The position numbers were made by a program, and so were the translations under genes. Below, in pieces: positions 35,835 through 46,024 of a stretch of DNA of 46,267 nt. Position 1 is the first letter of the stretch, and every line of letters starts with the position of its first letter. Source of the DNA: Neoroseomonas soli. GTDB lineage: Bacteria; Pseudomonadota; Alphaproteobacteria; Acetobacterales; Acetobacteraceae. Location of the stretch: NCBI RefSeq assembly GCF_018129065.1, contig NZ_JAAEDM010000033.1, forward strand, positions 1 to 46,267. The letters run 5' to 3'. The notes under the pieces were generated by a model that was not told the origin of the DNA, made no database searches, and worked only from the letters and a program-made list of their open reading frames with translations.

Positions 35835-38800
35835 ATGGAAGGGCAGCGCTTCAACCTCTCGGACTGGGGAGTGCGCAATGGCGCGCTGACCCTGTTCCTC
35901 ATCCTCGTGCTCGCGGCGGCCGGGGCGATGGCCTATCTGCGCCTCGGCCGTGCGGAGGATCCCGGCTTCACGCTGAAGGTCATGGTCGTCACCGCCGCCT
36001 GGCCCGGCGCGACGGCCGAGGAGATGCAGACCCAGGTCGCCGACCCGATCGAAAGCCGGTTGCAGGATCTCGCCTGGCTCGACCGCATCGAGACCTTCAC
36101 CCGCCCCGGCCAGGCGGTGATGACCGTGGTGCTGCGCGACACCACGCCGCCGCGAGAAGTGCAGGGCCTCTGGTACCAGGTGCGCAAGAAGGTGGGCGAC
36201 ATCCGCCACACTTTGCCCGCCGGCGTGCAAGGCCCCTTCTTCGACGACGAGTATTCCGACGTCTGGTCCGCGATCTACGCCCTGACCGGCGCCGACAATG
36301 CCGAGCTGGTGCGCCAGGCCGAGGCGATCCGCGCCCGCCTGCTGCGCGTGCCCGGCGTGGACAAGGTGAAGATCTTCGGCGAGCAGCCGCAACGGATCCA
36401 TGTCGAGGTCGCGCATGCGCGGCTCGCCTCGCTCGGCTTGCAGCCGCAGGCGATCCTCGATGCGCTGGCGCGGCACAATCCGGTGATCCCGGCCGGCACG
36501 GTGGAAGGCAGCGCGACGCGGCTGCATCTGCGCCTCGGCGGCGGCTATGACGGGCTGGCGGCAATCCGCGACGTGCCGGTGGCGGCCGGCGGGCGGTCCC
36601 TGCGCCTGGGCGACATCGCCGAGGTGACGCGCGGCTTCGCCGACCCGCCTGCGAATGGCATCCGCCAGGGCGGGGAGCCCGCGGTGCTGATCGCTATCGG
36701 CAAGCAGCCGGGGGTGAACGTGCTGACGCTCGGCGCGGACCTCGACCGCGCGATGGAAGCGCAGCGCCGCATCACGCCGGTCGGCGTGAACGTCTCGCAG
36801 ATCGTCGACCAGGCGCATGTGGTCGAGGAGAGCGTCGCCGAATTCCTGCTGAAGTTCGTCGCGGCGCTCGGCGTGGTGATGGTGGTGTCCTTCCTCTCGC
36901 TCGGCTTCCGCGCGGGGATCATCGTCGCGCTGTCGGTGCCGCTGACGCTCGCCATCGTCTTCATCCTGATGCTGGCGACGGGGATGGAGCTGGAGCGGGT
37001 GACGCTCGGCGCGCTGATCCTGTCCCTCGGCCTGCTGGTGGACGACGCGATCATCGCCATCGAGGCAATGGTGGTGAAGCTGGAGGAAGGCTGGTCCCGC
37101 GCGCGGGCGGCGACCTTCGCCTGGACCTCGACGGCGGGGCCGATGCTCTCGGGCACGCTGGTGACGGTGGCGGGCTTCCTGCCGGTGGGCTTCGCGAAGT
37201 CGAGCGCCGGCGAATACGCGGGCGGCATCTTCTGGGTGGTGGGGATGGCGCTGGTCGCCTCGTGGATCGTCGCGGTGCTGTTCACGCCCTGGCTCGGAGT
37301 GAAGCTGCTGCCGGCGCCGAAGCGCGCCGAGCACCACGGCGCCTATGACGGGCGCGGATACCGCGCGCTGCGGCGGGTGGTGGCGTGGTGCGTGGACCAC
37401 CGCATCGTGGTGATCGCCGGCACGCTCGGCGTGCTGGTAGCGGGCTTCGCGGCCATGGGGATGGTGCGCAAGCAGTTCTTCCCGACCTCGGCGCGGCTCG
37501 AACTGCTGGTGGACGTGACGCTGCGCCAGGGCGCGGGGCATGCGGCGACGCTGGCCGCCGCCCGGCGCATCGAGGCGGCGCTGGAAGGCGACCCCGATGC
37601 GCGGCTGGTGACGACCTATCTCGGCCAGGGCAGCCCGCGCTTCTTCCTCGCGCTCAACCCGGACCTGCCGAACGAGGCCTTCGCCAAGCTGGTGGTGCAG
37701 ACCCCCGACGTGCCGGCGCGCGAACGCCTGCGCGCGCGGCTGAACGGCCTGATCGCCGAGGGGCTGGTGCCGGAGGCTCGGGTGCGCGTCTCGCGCCTCG
37801 ATTTCGGCCCGCCGGTCGGCTTCCCGGTGCAGTTCCGGGTGCATGGCGCCGACCCCGCGGACCTGCGCCGCATCGGCGACGAGGTGATGGCCGCGATGCG
37901 CGCCACGCCGGGGACGCGGGATGTCTCGATGTCCTGGGGGGAACGGGCGCCGAACCTGCGGCTGGAACTCGACCGGGCGCGCGTGGCGGAACTCGGGCTG
38001 TCGCCGGCGCAGGTGGCGTCCTCCCTGCAACTGCTGCTGACCGGCATGACCGCGACCCAGCATCGCGAGGGCAACCGGCTGGTGGACGTGGTGCTGCGCG
38101 CACCGGCGGCCGAACGGCTGACGACGGAGACGCTGGCCGACCTCTCGCTCGCCACGCCGGCGGGGCCGGTGCCGCTGTCGCAGGTCGCGCGGCTGGTGCC
38201 GGAGGCGGAGGAACCGATCCTCTTCCGCCGCAATCGGGAGGCCTACATCACCGTCCGAGCCGACGTGCTGGACGGCTTGCAGGGGCCCGATGTCGCCGCC
38301 GCCGTGCAGGCGCGGCTGGCCCCGGTGATCGAATCCCTGCCCGTCGGCATGCGCATCGAGGCCGGGGGCACGGCCGAGGAATCCGGCAAGGCCAATGCCG
38401 CGCTCTTTGCCATCTTCCCGCTGATGGCCGTGGCCATGCTGGTGCTGCTGATGGCGCAGCTGCGCCATTTCGGGCGGATGGCGCTGGTGCTGGCGACGGC
38501 GCCGCTCGGCATCCCCGGCGCGGCCTTCGCGCTGCTGGCCTTCGGCGCGCCCTTCGGCTTCGTGGCGCTGCTCGGCGTCATCGCGCTGGCCGGGATGGTG
38601 ATGCGCAACACGCAGATCCTGGTGGACCAGGTTCGGCAGGACCTGGAGGCCGGGCTGCCGCTGCGGCAGGCGATCATCGAGAGCACGGTGCGCCGCACGC
38701 GGCCGGTGCTGCTGACGGCGCTCGCCGCCGTGCTCGCCTTCGTGCCACTGACGCAGTCCACCTTCTGGGGGCCGATGGCGGTGGGCATGATCGGCGGGCT

Positions 38801-38915
38801 GACGCTCGGCACGCTGGCGACGCTGCTGGTGGTGCCGGCGCTGTATTCCCTGGCGCTGCCCTGGCGGCGCGGGGCTCCGGCGCGGCAGGGCGCGGCGCTG
38901 GTCCCGGCGGAGTAG
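35835..38915 (+). CDS. RND-family efflux permease (AcrB/HAE1-type)
   Basis: 1026 residues, the full length of a proton-driven RND pump. TM1 is followed by the first porter loop from PGFTLKVMVVTAAWPGATAEE. TM4 carries the proton-relay pair of aspartates in LSLGLLVDDAIIAIEAM. TM10-12 near the C-terminus include GVIALAGMVMRNTQILVDQV. It starts ten bases behind the adaptor gene with GAGGGGC upstream. Sequence features like LSDWGVRNGALTLFLI and DPIESRLQDL place it among unassigned efflux RND pumps; substrate range is unknown. Confidence 0.92.
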   Translation: MEGQRFNLSDWGVRNGALTLFLILVLAAAGAMAYLRLGRAEDPGFTLKVMVVTAAWPGATAEEMQTQVADPIESRLQDLAWLDRIETFTRPGQAVMTVVLRDTTPPREVQGLWYQVRKKVGDIRHTLPAGVQGPFFDDEYSDVWSAIYALTGADNAELVRQAEAIRARLLRVPGVDKVKIFGEQPQRIHVEVAHARLASLGLQPQAILDALARHNPVIPAGTVEGSATRLHLRLGGGYDGLAAIRDVPVAAGGRSLRLGDIAEVTRGFADPPANGIRQGGEPAVLIAIGKQPGVNVLTLGADLDRAMEAQRRITPVGVNVSQIVDQAHVVEESVAEFLLKFVAALGVVMVVSFLSLGFRAGIIVALSVPLTLAIVFILMLATGMELERVTLGALILSLGLLVDDAIIAIEAMVVKLEEGWSRARAATFAWTSTAGPMLSGTLVTVAGFLPVGFAKSSAGEYAGGIFWVVGMALVASWIVAVLFTPWLGVKLLPAPKRAEHHGAYDGRGYRALRRVVAWCVDHRIVVIAGTLGVLVAGFAAMGMVRKQFFPTSARLELLVDVTLRQGAGHAATLAAARRIEAALEGDPDARLVTTYLGQGSPRFFLALNPDLPNEAFAKLVVQTPDVPARERLRARLNGLIAEGLVPEARVRVSRLDFGPPVGFPVQFRVHGADPADLRRIGDEVMAAMRATPGTRDVSMSWGERAPNLRLELDRARVAELGLSPAQVASSLQLLLTGMTATQHREGNRLVDVVLRAPAAERLTTETLADLSLATPAGPVPLSQVARLVPEAEEPILFRRNREAYITVRADVLDGLQGPDVAAAVQARLAPVIESLPVGMRIEAGGTAEESGKANAALFAIFPLMAVAMLVLLMAQLRHFGRMALVLATAPLGIPGAAFALLAFGAPFGFVALLGVIALAGMVMRNTQILVDQVRQDLEAGLPLRQAIIESTVRRTRPVLLTALAAVLAFVPLTQSTFWGPMAVGMIGGLTLGTLATLLVVPALYSLALPWRRGAPARQGAALVPAE

Positions 38916-39021
38916 CGCGCCGCCCCTCCTTGTGGCGCGGCGAATTCGTGTAGCCTTCCCCGGCAATCGCAGGGCCGCCGCCTTCTCAGCGGGCAGGACG
39001 GCCCGCGGAGGGGAGACGCGC

Positions 39022-40650
<1,629 letters not shown>

Positions 40651-40669
40651 CGCGGCCGGCGCCGCGCCA

Positions 40670-41500
40670 TCAGGTGAACAGCGACCAGAACATCCGGAAG
40701 CTGGTGATCGCCAGGAACACCGCGAAGGCCCGCTTCAGCCACAGCGGCGGGATGGTGTGCGCGAGCTGCACGCCCCAGGGCGTCGCCAGGATCGAGCTCG
40801 GCGCGATCAGCGCGAAGCCGATCAGGTTCACGTAGCCGAGCGAATAGGGCGGCCGCAGCGGGTCGCTCCACCCGCCCCACACGAAGCCGATCGTCGCCGG
40901 GATGGAGATGATCAGGCCGAAGGCCGAGGCGGTCGCAACCGCCGAGCGGATCGGCGCCCCGCACATCGACAGGATCGGCACGCCGAGCGTCCCGCCGCCG
41001 ATGCCCATCATGGCGCTGACGGAGCCAATGCCGATGCCGAGCGCCTGGCGCGGCGGGCCGTCGGGCACGCTGTCGGTGATTTTGAACTCCACGCCGGTGA
41101 AGCCCATGTTCAGCGCGACCATCAGCGAGACCACGGCAAAGACCGCCGTCAGCCCCTCCCCCCGCACATAGACGGCCAGGAAGGTCCCGAGCGCCACGCC
41201 CGCCAGCATGGACGGCCAGATGGAGCGCAGCAGCGCCACGTCCATCGCCCCCTTCTGGTAGTGCTTGCGCGCCGACTGGATCGACGTCGGGATGATCGTC
41301 GCCAGGGAGGTCGCGACCGCAACCTTCATCTGGATGCTCTCCGGAATGCCGAAGAGCGGGAAGACGTTGAACAGCAGCGGCACGATGACGATGCCGCCGC
41401 CGACCCCGAGCAACCCCGCCAGCGTGCCCGAGACAAGCCCGGTCGCCGCCATCGCGGCAGCCAGGCCGAGCAGCCAGATCGGGTCGTTGAGGTGTTCCAT
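40670..41500 (-). CDS. TauE/SafE-family (TSUP) membrane transporter 1
   Basis: 276 residues, about eight membrane helices. Both duplicated TSUP signatures are present: AGLLGVGGGIVIVPLL near the start and SAMMGIGGGTLGVPILSM in the second half. The family exports sulfite, sulfoacetate or other organosulfur/carboxylate anions. ATG 41500 gives the normal N-terminus; a second ATG at 41557 would add 19 residues. It is divergent from a second TSUP gene, 73 bases start to start. Confidence 0.85.
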   Translation of the reverse strand: MEHLNDPIWLLGLAAAMAATGLVSGTLAGLLGVGGGIVIVPLLFNVFPLFGIPESIQMKVAVATSLATIIPTSIQSARKHYQKGAMDVALLRSIWPSMLAGVALGTFLAVYVRGEGLTAVFAVVSLMVALNMGFTGVEFKITDSVPDGPPRQALGIGIGSVSAMMGIGGGTLGVPILSMCGAPIRSAVATASAFGLIISIPATIGFVWGGWSDPLRPPYSLGYVNLIGFALIAPSSILATPWGVQLAHTIPPLWLKRAFAVFLAITSFRMFWSLFT

Positions 41501-41573
41501 GGGCGGGACGTCCGGGATGGGCGGGGGAAACCGCGTGTGCCATACACGCTGACCCATCCAGCGTCACCCCGCC

Positions 41574-42338
41574 TTGCCCTTCGTCACCGATCCCTGGTTC
41601 TACGCGCTCGCCATACCGGCCGTGCTGATCACCGGCATCAGCAAGGGCGGCTTCGCCTCGGGCGCGGGCAACCTGCTGGTGCCGCTGATGGCGCTGACGG
41701 TGCCCGCCCCGGTGGCGGCCGGCATCGCCCTGCCGCTGCTCTGCGCCATGGACATCTCCGGCGTGAAGGCCTGGTGGGGGAAGTGGGACCAGCGGGAGAT
41801 GCGCGTGCTGATCCCCGGCGCGCTGGTCGGCATCCTGATCGGCGCGCTCGCCTTCGGCTACATGTCGGACCGCGCCATCCTGGCGATGGTCGGCGTCACC
41901 ACGCTGGCCTTCCTCGCGCGCACGCTCTGGCTCGCCCGCCACCGGGAACCGCCGCCGCCGGCACCGCACAGCCCGGCCAAGGGCGGGATCTGCGCGGCGG
42001 TCTCGGGCTTCACCAGCACCATCGCCCATGCCGGATCGCCGCCGCTCGCGATCTACCTCTATCCGCGGCGGCTCGACCGGCAGGTGATGGCGGCGACCAC
42101 GGTCGTCTTCTTCGGCGTGATGAACTACGTGAAGCTGGTACCGTATTATTTCCTCGGGAACCTCTCGGTGGGGAACCTGGCGACCAGCGCGGTGCTGCTC
42201 CCGCTCGCGCCCGTGGGCGTCTATCTCGGCATCCGGGCGCAAAGGCACGTCTCCGATGCGCTGTTCTACCGGGTGCTCTACGTGCTGCTGCTGGCGACGG
42301 GCGTGAAACTGACCTGGGACGGAGTGTTCGGCGGATGA
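41574..42338 (+). CDS. TauE/SafE-family (TSUP) membrane transporter 2
   Basis: 254 residues. First-half signature ITGISKGGFASGAGNLLVPL, second half AAVSGFTSTIAHAGSPPLAIYL, a different TSUP subgroup from transporter 1. Ligand unknown. The only start available is TTG 41574, as an in-frame TGA lies just upstream and no ribosome site is seen; it may be near-leaderless. It is translationally coupled (ATGA) to the racemase gene, which hints at handling of a related metabolite. Confidence 0.8.
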   Translation: MPFVTDPWFYALAIPAVLITGISKGGFASGAGNLLVPLMALTVPAPVAAGIALPLLCAMDISGVKAWWGKWDQREMRVLIPGALVGILIGALAFGYMSDRAILAMVGVTTLAFLARTLWLARHREPPPPAPHSPAKGGICAAVSGFTSTIAHAGSPPLAIYLYPRRLDRQVMAATTVVFFGVMNYVKLVPYYFLGNLSVGNLATSAVLLPLAPVGVYLGIRAQRHVSDALFYRVLYVLLLATGVKLTWDGVFGG

Positions 42339-43042
42339 AGGATGCGCGGGTGCTGGGTGTGCTCGGCGGCATGGGGCCGCTGGCCGGGGCCACCTTCATG
42401 CAAAGGCTGACGCTGCTGACGCCGGCGGAGCGGGACCAGGACCATATCCCCTCGGTGCTGTGGTCCGACCCGCGCGTGCCCGACCGCACCGCGGCGCGGA
42501 TCGCCGGCGGGGAGGACCCGCTGCCCTGGCTGATGCGCGGCATCCGCGGCCTGGAAGCGGCCGGCTGCGGCGCCATCGCCATCCCGTGCAACACCGCCCA
42601 TGGCTGGTTCGACGGCATGCAGGCCGCCACCCGCCTGCCGATCCTGCATATCGTCGAGGCCGCCGCCGACGAACTGCTGCGCCTTGGCATCACCGGCGGC
42701 CCGATCGGGCTGCTCGCGACCAAGGGCACGCTGGCGATGCGGCTCTACCAGGAACGGCTGGAGAGCCGCGGCCACGAATGCCTGGCCCCGCCGGCCGAGG
42801 AGATGGACCGGGTCGTGATGCCGGCCATCGAACTGGTGAAGGCGAACAAGGTGTCGGCGGCCTATGCGCCGCTCGCCGAGGCAGCGCAGCGCCTGGTGGC
42901 GCGCGGGGCGAAGGCCGTGGTGCTGGGCTGCACGGAAATTCCGCTCGGCATCAGCGCCGGGCCGGCGCTGCCCTTCCCGGTGGCGGACACGATCGACGCG
43001 CTGGCACGGGCGGCGATCGCCTGGGCGAAGCCGGCGGGGTGA
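42335..43042 (+). CDS. Aspartate/glutamate racemase family protein
   Basis: 235 residues. The two-fold Asp/Glu racemase fold is shown by GVLGGMGPLAGATFMQRLT, catalytic C85 in AIPCNTAH and C199 in LGCTEIPL. Both cysteines are present, so PLP-independent racemisation of aspartate or a related amino acid (or a hydantoin or arylmalonate-type reaction) is plausible. ATG 42335 overlaps the TSUP stop. The coupling suggests the transporter's cargo may be the enzyme's substrate or product. Confidence 0.85.
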   Translation: MKDARVLGVLGGMGPLAGATFMQRLTLLTPAERDQDHIPSVLWSDPRVPDRTAARIAGGEDPLPWLMRGIRGLEAAGCGAIAIPCNTAHGWFDGMQAATRLPILHIVEAAADELLRLGITGGPIGLLATKGTLAMRLYQERLESRGHECLAPPAEEMDRVVMPAIELVKANKVSAAYAPLAEAAQRLVARGAKAVVLGCTEIPLGISAGPALPFPVADTIDALARAAIAWAKPAG

Positions 43043-43051
43043 GGGGCGGCG

Positions 43052-43108
43052 CGGGGAGGGCTCTGCCCTCCCCGGGACCCCACCCGCCAGAGGCCGAAAG
43101 GCCTCTGG
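43052..43108. repeat. Two-stem-loop intergenic element, copy 2 (inverted)
   Basis: Ten bases behind the racemase stop. Stem CGGGGAGGGC (43052-43061) with GCCCTCCCCG (43065-43074), loop TCT; then CCAGAGGCC (43087-43095) with GGCCTCTGG (43100-43108), loop GAAA. The order and strand are reversed relative to copies 1 and 3. Likely acts as the racemase terminator. Confidence 0.7.
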
Positions 43109-43204
43109 ACACCAGGACCTGATCGGGGAGTTCTCGGAGGGGAAGCGCGCCCGCAAGCCGGGGCGCGGCCATGAGTTCCCTCCCCCGATTGAATCTCATG
43201 GGTT

Positions 43205-43264
43205 CCAAGGGCCTTTCGGCCTTTGGTGGGGGGAGGTCCGGAGGGGGGCAAAGCCCCTCTCCGG
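43205..43264. repeat. Two-stem-loop intergenic element, copy 3
   Basis: Stem CCAAGGGCC (43205-43213) with GGCCTTTGG (43218-43226), loop TTTC, one G-T pair. Then CCGGAGGGGGGC (43238-43249) with GCCCCTCTCCGG (43253-43264), loop AAA. The flanking ATGGGTTCCAAGGGCCTTTC is identical to copy 1. It lies 36 bases from the stop of the small gene on the other strand. Confidence 0.75.
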
Positions 43265-43300
43265 GGGGGGTGGTTGCGGCGCGCCGAACGGCAGGCGCCG

Positions 43301-43540
43301 TCAGCCGCAGTCGCAGCCCGGCGCCGGGCCTTCATCCGCCCGGACGATGTGGTGATCGATCCATTCCGCGACGAGCCGCCGGGCCTCCTTCACCGAGGCT
43401 TCCGGGTGATGGATGCGGTACAGCGCGGTACAGGCCCCGAAGGCACCGAAGTCGCCCGAGCCCTGCTCCCGCAATTCCCGATAGGCCGTCACCACCGCGC
43501 GTTCGCAGCGCCGCGCGATATGGCTGAAATCGCGGCCCAT
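43301..43540 (-). CDS. Small conserved-looking protein, possibly iron-regulated
   Basis: 79 residues from ATG 43540, with GGAGGG about eight bases upstream. It is mainly helical and charged: RDFSHIARRCERAVVTAYRE, LREQGSGDFGAFGACTALYR, then HHPEASVKEARRLVAEWIDH. It ends in GCDCG. Four cysteines and several histidines could bind metal, but no named motif is present. I have an impression of similar small proteins in related genomes but cannot name a family. A Fur-box-like palindrome lies 25 bases in front of the start. Confidence 0.65.
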   Translation of the reverse strand: MGRDFSHIARRCERAVVTAYRELREQGSGDFGAFGACTALYRIHHPEASVKEARRLVAEWIDHHIVRADEGPAPGCDCG

Positions 43541-43564
43541 GCCCGATACCCTCCGAGGCGTCAG

Positions 43565-43581
43565 TTGCGAATCACTCGCAA
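43565..43581 (-). promoter_or_regulatory. Fur-box-like palindrome
   Basis: TTGCGAATCACTCGCAA, 6-base perfect arms (TTGCGA and TCGCAA) around five bases, in an AT-richer island between divergent-facing regions. The form resembles proteobacterial Fur sites such as TTGCGAATGATTCGCAA. It would control the 79-residue protein gene on the minus strand. Confidence 0.5.
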
Positions 43582-43631
43582 TAGATGGTCAGGGTAACGG
43601 CACGGGCCGCCTTGTTCAAGTGACAGCGCCG

Positions 43632-44705
43632 TCAGCCGCGCGCGACGGCCTCGGCGATCGCCTTGCCCACATCCACCGTGCCGGCCTGGCCACCCATGTC
43701 ACGCGTGCGGGGGCCGCCTTCCGCCAGCAGCTTCTCGATGGTCCGCACGATGCAGTCCGCTGCCGCCTTCTCGCCCAGGTGCTCGAGCATCATCGCCCCG
43801 GACCAGATCTGCCCGATGGGGTTGGCGATCCACCTGCCGGCGATGTCGGGGGCGGAACCGTGCACCGGCTCGAACATCGACGGCGCCGTCTTCTCCGGGT
43901 TGATGTTCGCGGATGCCGCGATGCCGATCGAACCCGCCACCGCCGGGCCGAGGTCGGACAGGATGTCCCCGAAGAGGTTGGAGCCCACCACCACGTCGAA
44001 CCAGTCCGGATGCTGCACGAAATGGGCGCAGAGGATGTCGATGTGGAACTGGTCCGTCGTCACCTCCGGGTAGTTCTTCGCCATCTCGGCGAAGCGCTCG
44101 TCCCAGTAGGGCATCGTGAAGGTGATGCCGTTGGACTTGGTGGCGCTCGTCACCTTCTTCCGCTTACGGGTCATCGCCAACTCGAAGGCGTACTTCATCA
44201 CCCGGTCGCAGCCGATCCGCGTCATGATCGACTGCTGGGAGACGAATTCCCGGTCCGTTCCCGGGAACATGCGGCCGCCGACGGAGCTGTACTCGCCCTC
44301 GGTGTTCTCGCGCACCACGTAGAAGTCGATGTCCTCCGGCCCGCGGCCGGCAAGCGGGGACTTCGAGCCCGGCAGCAGCTTGCAGGGCCGCAGGTTCACG
44401 TACTGGTCGAAGCCGCGGCGGATCGGGATCAGCAGGCCCCACAGCGACACATGGTCCGCCACCCCCGGCCAGCCCACCGCACCGAGGAAGATCGAGTCGC
44501 TGTCGCGCAGCCGGTCCATGCCGTCATCCGGCATCATCTTGCCGGTCTCGGCGTAGGTCTCGCAGGACCAGTCGTAATGCGTGAGTTCCAGTTCGAAGCC
44601 GAAGCGGCGCGCGGCGGCATCGAGCACGCGCAGCCCCTCGGGCGTGGTTTCCTTGCCGATGCCGTCGCCGGGAATGACGGCGATGCGGTGCTTGCGCTGG
44701 GCCAT
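43632..44705 (-). CDS. Tartrate dehydrogenase / beta-isopropylmalate dehydrogenase family enzyme
   Basis: 357-residue NAD-dependent beta-decarboxylating dehydrogenase. Motifs: IAVIPGDGIGKETTPEGLRV, NLRPCKLLPG (substrate Arg), YVVRENTEGEYSSVGG, the metal Asp region VVVGSNLFGDILSDLGPAVAG, and FEPVHGSAPDIAG (cofactor loop). The EHDWSCETY-equivalent, THYDWSCETYAETGKMMPDD, is typical of tartrate/malate dehydrogenases (TtuC, YeaU) rather than LeuB. ATG 44705 follows AGGAGG. Physiological substrate could be tartrate or D-malate. Confidence 0.85.
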   Translation of the reverse strand: MAQRKHRIAVIPGDGIGKETTPEGLRVLDAAARRFGFELELTHYDWSCETYAETGKMMPDDGMDRLRDSDSIFLGAVGWPGVADHVSLWGLLIPIRRGFDQYVNLRPCKLLPGSKSPLAGRGPEDIDFYVVRENTEGEYSSVGGRMFPGTDREFVSQQSIMTRIGCDRVMKYAFELAMTRKRKKVTSATKSNGITFTMPYWDERFAEMAKNYPEVTTDQFHIDILCAHFVQHPDWFDVVVGSNLFGDILSDLGPAVAGSIGIAASANINPEKTAPSMFEPVHGSAPDIAGRWIANPIGQIWSGAMMLEHLGEKAAADCIVRTIEKLLAEGGPRTRDMGGQAGTVDVGKAIAEAVARG

Positions 44706-44842
44706 GGGCGCCTCCTCTGGATCGCCGCGCACCGTAAGGGCGTGCGGAATGAGCGCAAGGTCACCGCACCCGATCGTTGCGCCGGTGCTATCCTGTGGCC
44801 GTCCCGCCGGGCAGGCCGGCCCGGCGGAAGGAGACGCCGCCG

Positions 44843-45199
44843 ATGCGATACCGCCGCGCCGCCATCCTGCTGCTGGGTCTGGCCCTCACCGCATGCTCGG
44901 ACGACCTCACCGAAACCAGGCCCGCCGAGGGTGGCGGCGAACGATCGCTGAGCCGCGCCGAGTTGCGCTGGTGCATGTTCAACGACATCCGCATCGAGGC
45001 CGCGCGCGCCGACATGCGCAGCGCCAAGCAGGGGCAAATCCAGGCCTTCAACGCAGCCGTGACGGAGTGGAACGCTTCCTGCCGGCGATACCGCTACAGC
45101 CGCAGCGACCGGGATGCCGTGCAGCGGCAGATCGACGCCAGGCGCGCGGAGCTGGAGGCGGAAGGCAAGGCCCGCTTCGCGGTGCGCGAGGCGGGCTGA
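44843..45199 (+). CDS. Small lipoprotein of unknown function
   Basis: 118 residues. MRYRRAAILLLGLALTACSD is a lipoprotein signal with C18 lipidated; GGAAGGAG precedes the ATG. The mature part is charged and probably helical: RAELRWCMFNDIRIEAARAD, then NAAVTEWNASCRRYRYSRSD and a C-terminal RQIDARRAELEAEGKARF. Cys in RWCMF and NASCRR may pair. I recognise no family. It converges on the next exported protein gene, with three bases between stops. Confidence 0.6.
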   Translation: MRYRRAAILLLGLALTACSDDLTETRPAEGGGERSLSRAELRWCMFNDIRIEAARADMRSAKQGQIQAFNAAVTEWNASCRRYRYSRSDRDAVQRQIDARRAELEAEGKARFAVREAG

Positions 45200-45202
45200 G
45201 CC

Positions 45203-45841
45203 TTACGGCGCCAGATAGCTCCAGACCACGACGGCGCCGAACCACAGCCCATCCGAGCCCACCCGGCAGGGCGCGACCGCATGCCCCCAGGTGCCGTAGG
45301 TGGTCTCGACCTCCCCCACGACATCGAAGCGATGGAGGGAGGGGCGCTCGACCGCGCGGCCGGCGGCGTCGGTGGCCTGCGCCAGGCGCTGCAGCCACAG
45401 CCAGGAGATCGCGAGGCGCGACGGCGCCCCGGCGGGCGTGCCGGAGGGGCGGGCGACCTCGACGCGGATGAAGGGCGTCACCGCTCGCAGCATCCTTTCG
45501 CCTGCCACCGTGTAGCCGGTGGCGTAGACGGTGCTGAGCTGCGCGGTGGATGACAGTTCGCCATTCGGGTCGAGCCGCAGCACGTGGTCATAGAAGGTGC
45601 GCAGCCCCTCCGAGAGGTCGTAGGGCGGCGAGGTGGCGAGCGACAACGCGCGCGACTGCCAGGCGAGGCGCATGGTGCGTTCGGCGCATTGTTCGGCGCT
45701 CGCGCCCTCGACCGTCACGGCGGTGACGTCGATGTGGTCGGCGGCGCCCTGGGCGCGGGCAGGATCCGCCAGGAGCGGCAGGAGGGCGGCGGCGAGGGCG
45801 CACACGGACAGGGGCGGGACGAAGCGCGTGATCGATTGCAT
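45203..45841 (-). CDS. Exported protein of unknown function
   Basis: 212 residues. MQSITRFVPPLSVCALAAAL with LPLLADPARAQ is a Sec signal, cleaved near residue 31. The mature protein is predominantly beta-type, with two cysteines (AEQC and VAPCRV). Blocks such as LRTFYDHVLRLDPNGELSST and TYGTWGHAVAPCRVGSDGLW are distinctive, but I know no family. No good ribosome site precedes ATG 45841. The structured repeat at 45904-46024 lies in front of it. Confidence 0.55.
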   Translation of the reverse strand: MQSITRFVPPLSVCALAAALLPLLADPARAQGAADHIDVTAVTVEGASAEQCAERTMRLAWQSRALSLATSPPYDLSEGLRTFYDHVLRLDPNGELSSTAQLSTVYATGYTVAGERMLRAVTPFIRVEVARPSGTPAGAPSRLAISWLWLQRLAQATDAAGRAVERPSLHRFDVVGEVETTYGTWGHAVAPCRVGSDGLWFGAVVVWSYLAP

Positions 45842-45903
45842 GACGCGTGCAGTTTCGCACGCGGCGGTTATCGAGTCGCCACCGCTCGAGCCGGGCCTCA
45901 TGC

Positions 45904-46024
45904 GCCCGGGATCATTGCCGGCCGTATCCGCACGCGGGGCTGGTGGAGCGGCCGCGTGCAAGCGAAAGGGGATACGGGCGGCAGCGACCTTCGGCCACGA
46001 GTCGGCGACGCTGTCGCCCGTATC
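45904..46024. repeat. Structured intergenic repeat, copy 2, with stop-codon hairpin
   Basis: Bases 45904-45969 match 19219-19284. The core stem is GCACGCGG (45929-45936) with CCGCGTGC (45951-45958). CCGTATCC and GGATACGG flank it as outer arms. A second, 16-base stem pairs GATACGGGCGGCAGCG (45971-45986) with CGCTGTCGCCCGTATC (46009-46024) with one G-T pair; it includes the stop codon of the GlcE-like gene. Confidence 0.65.
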
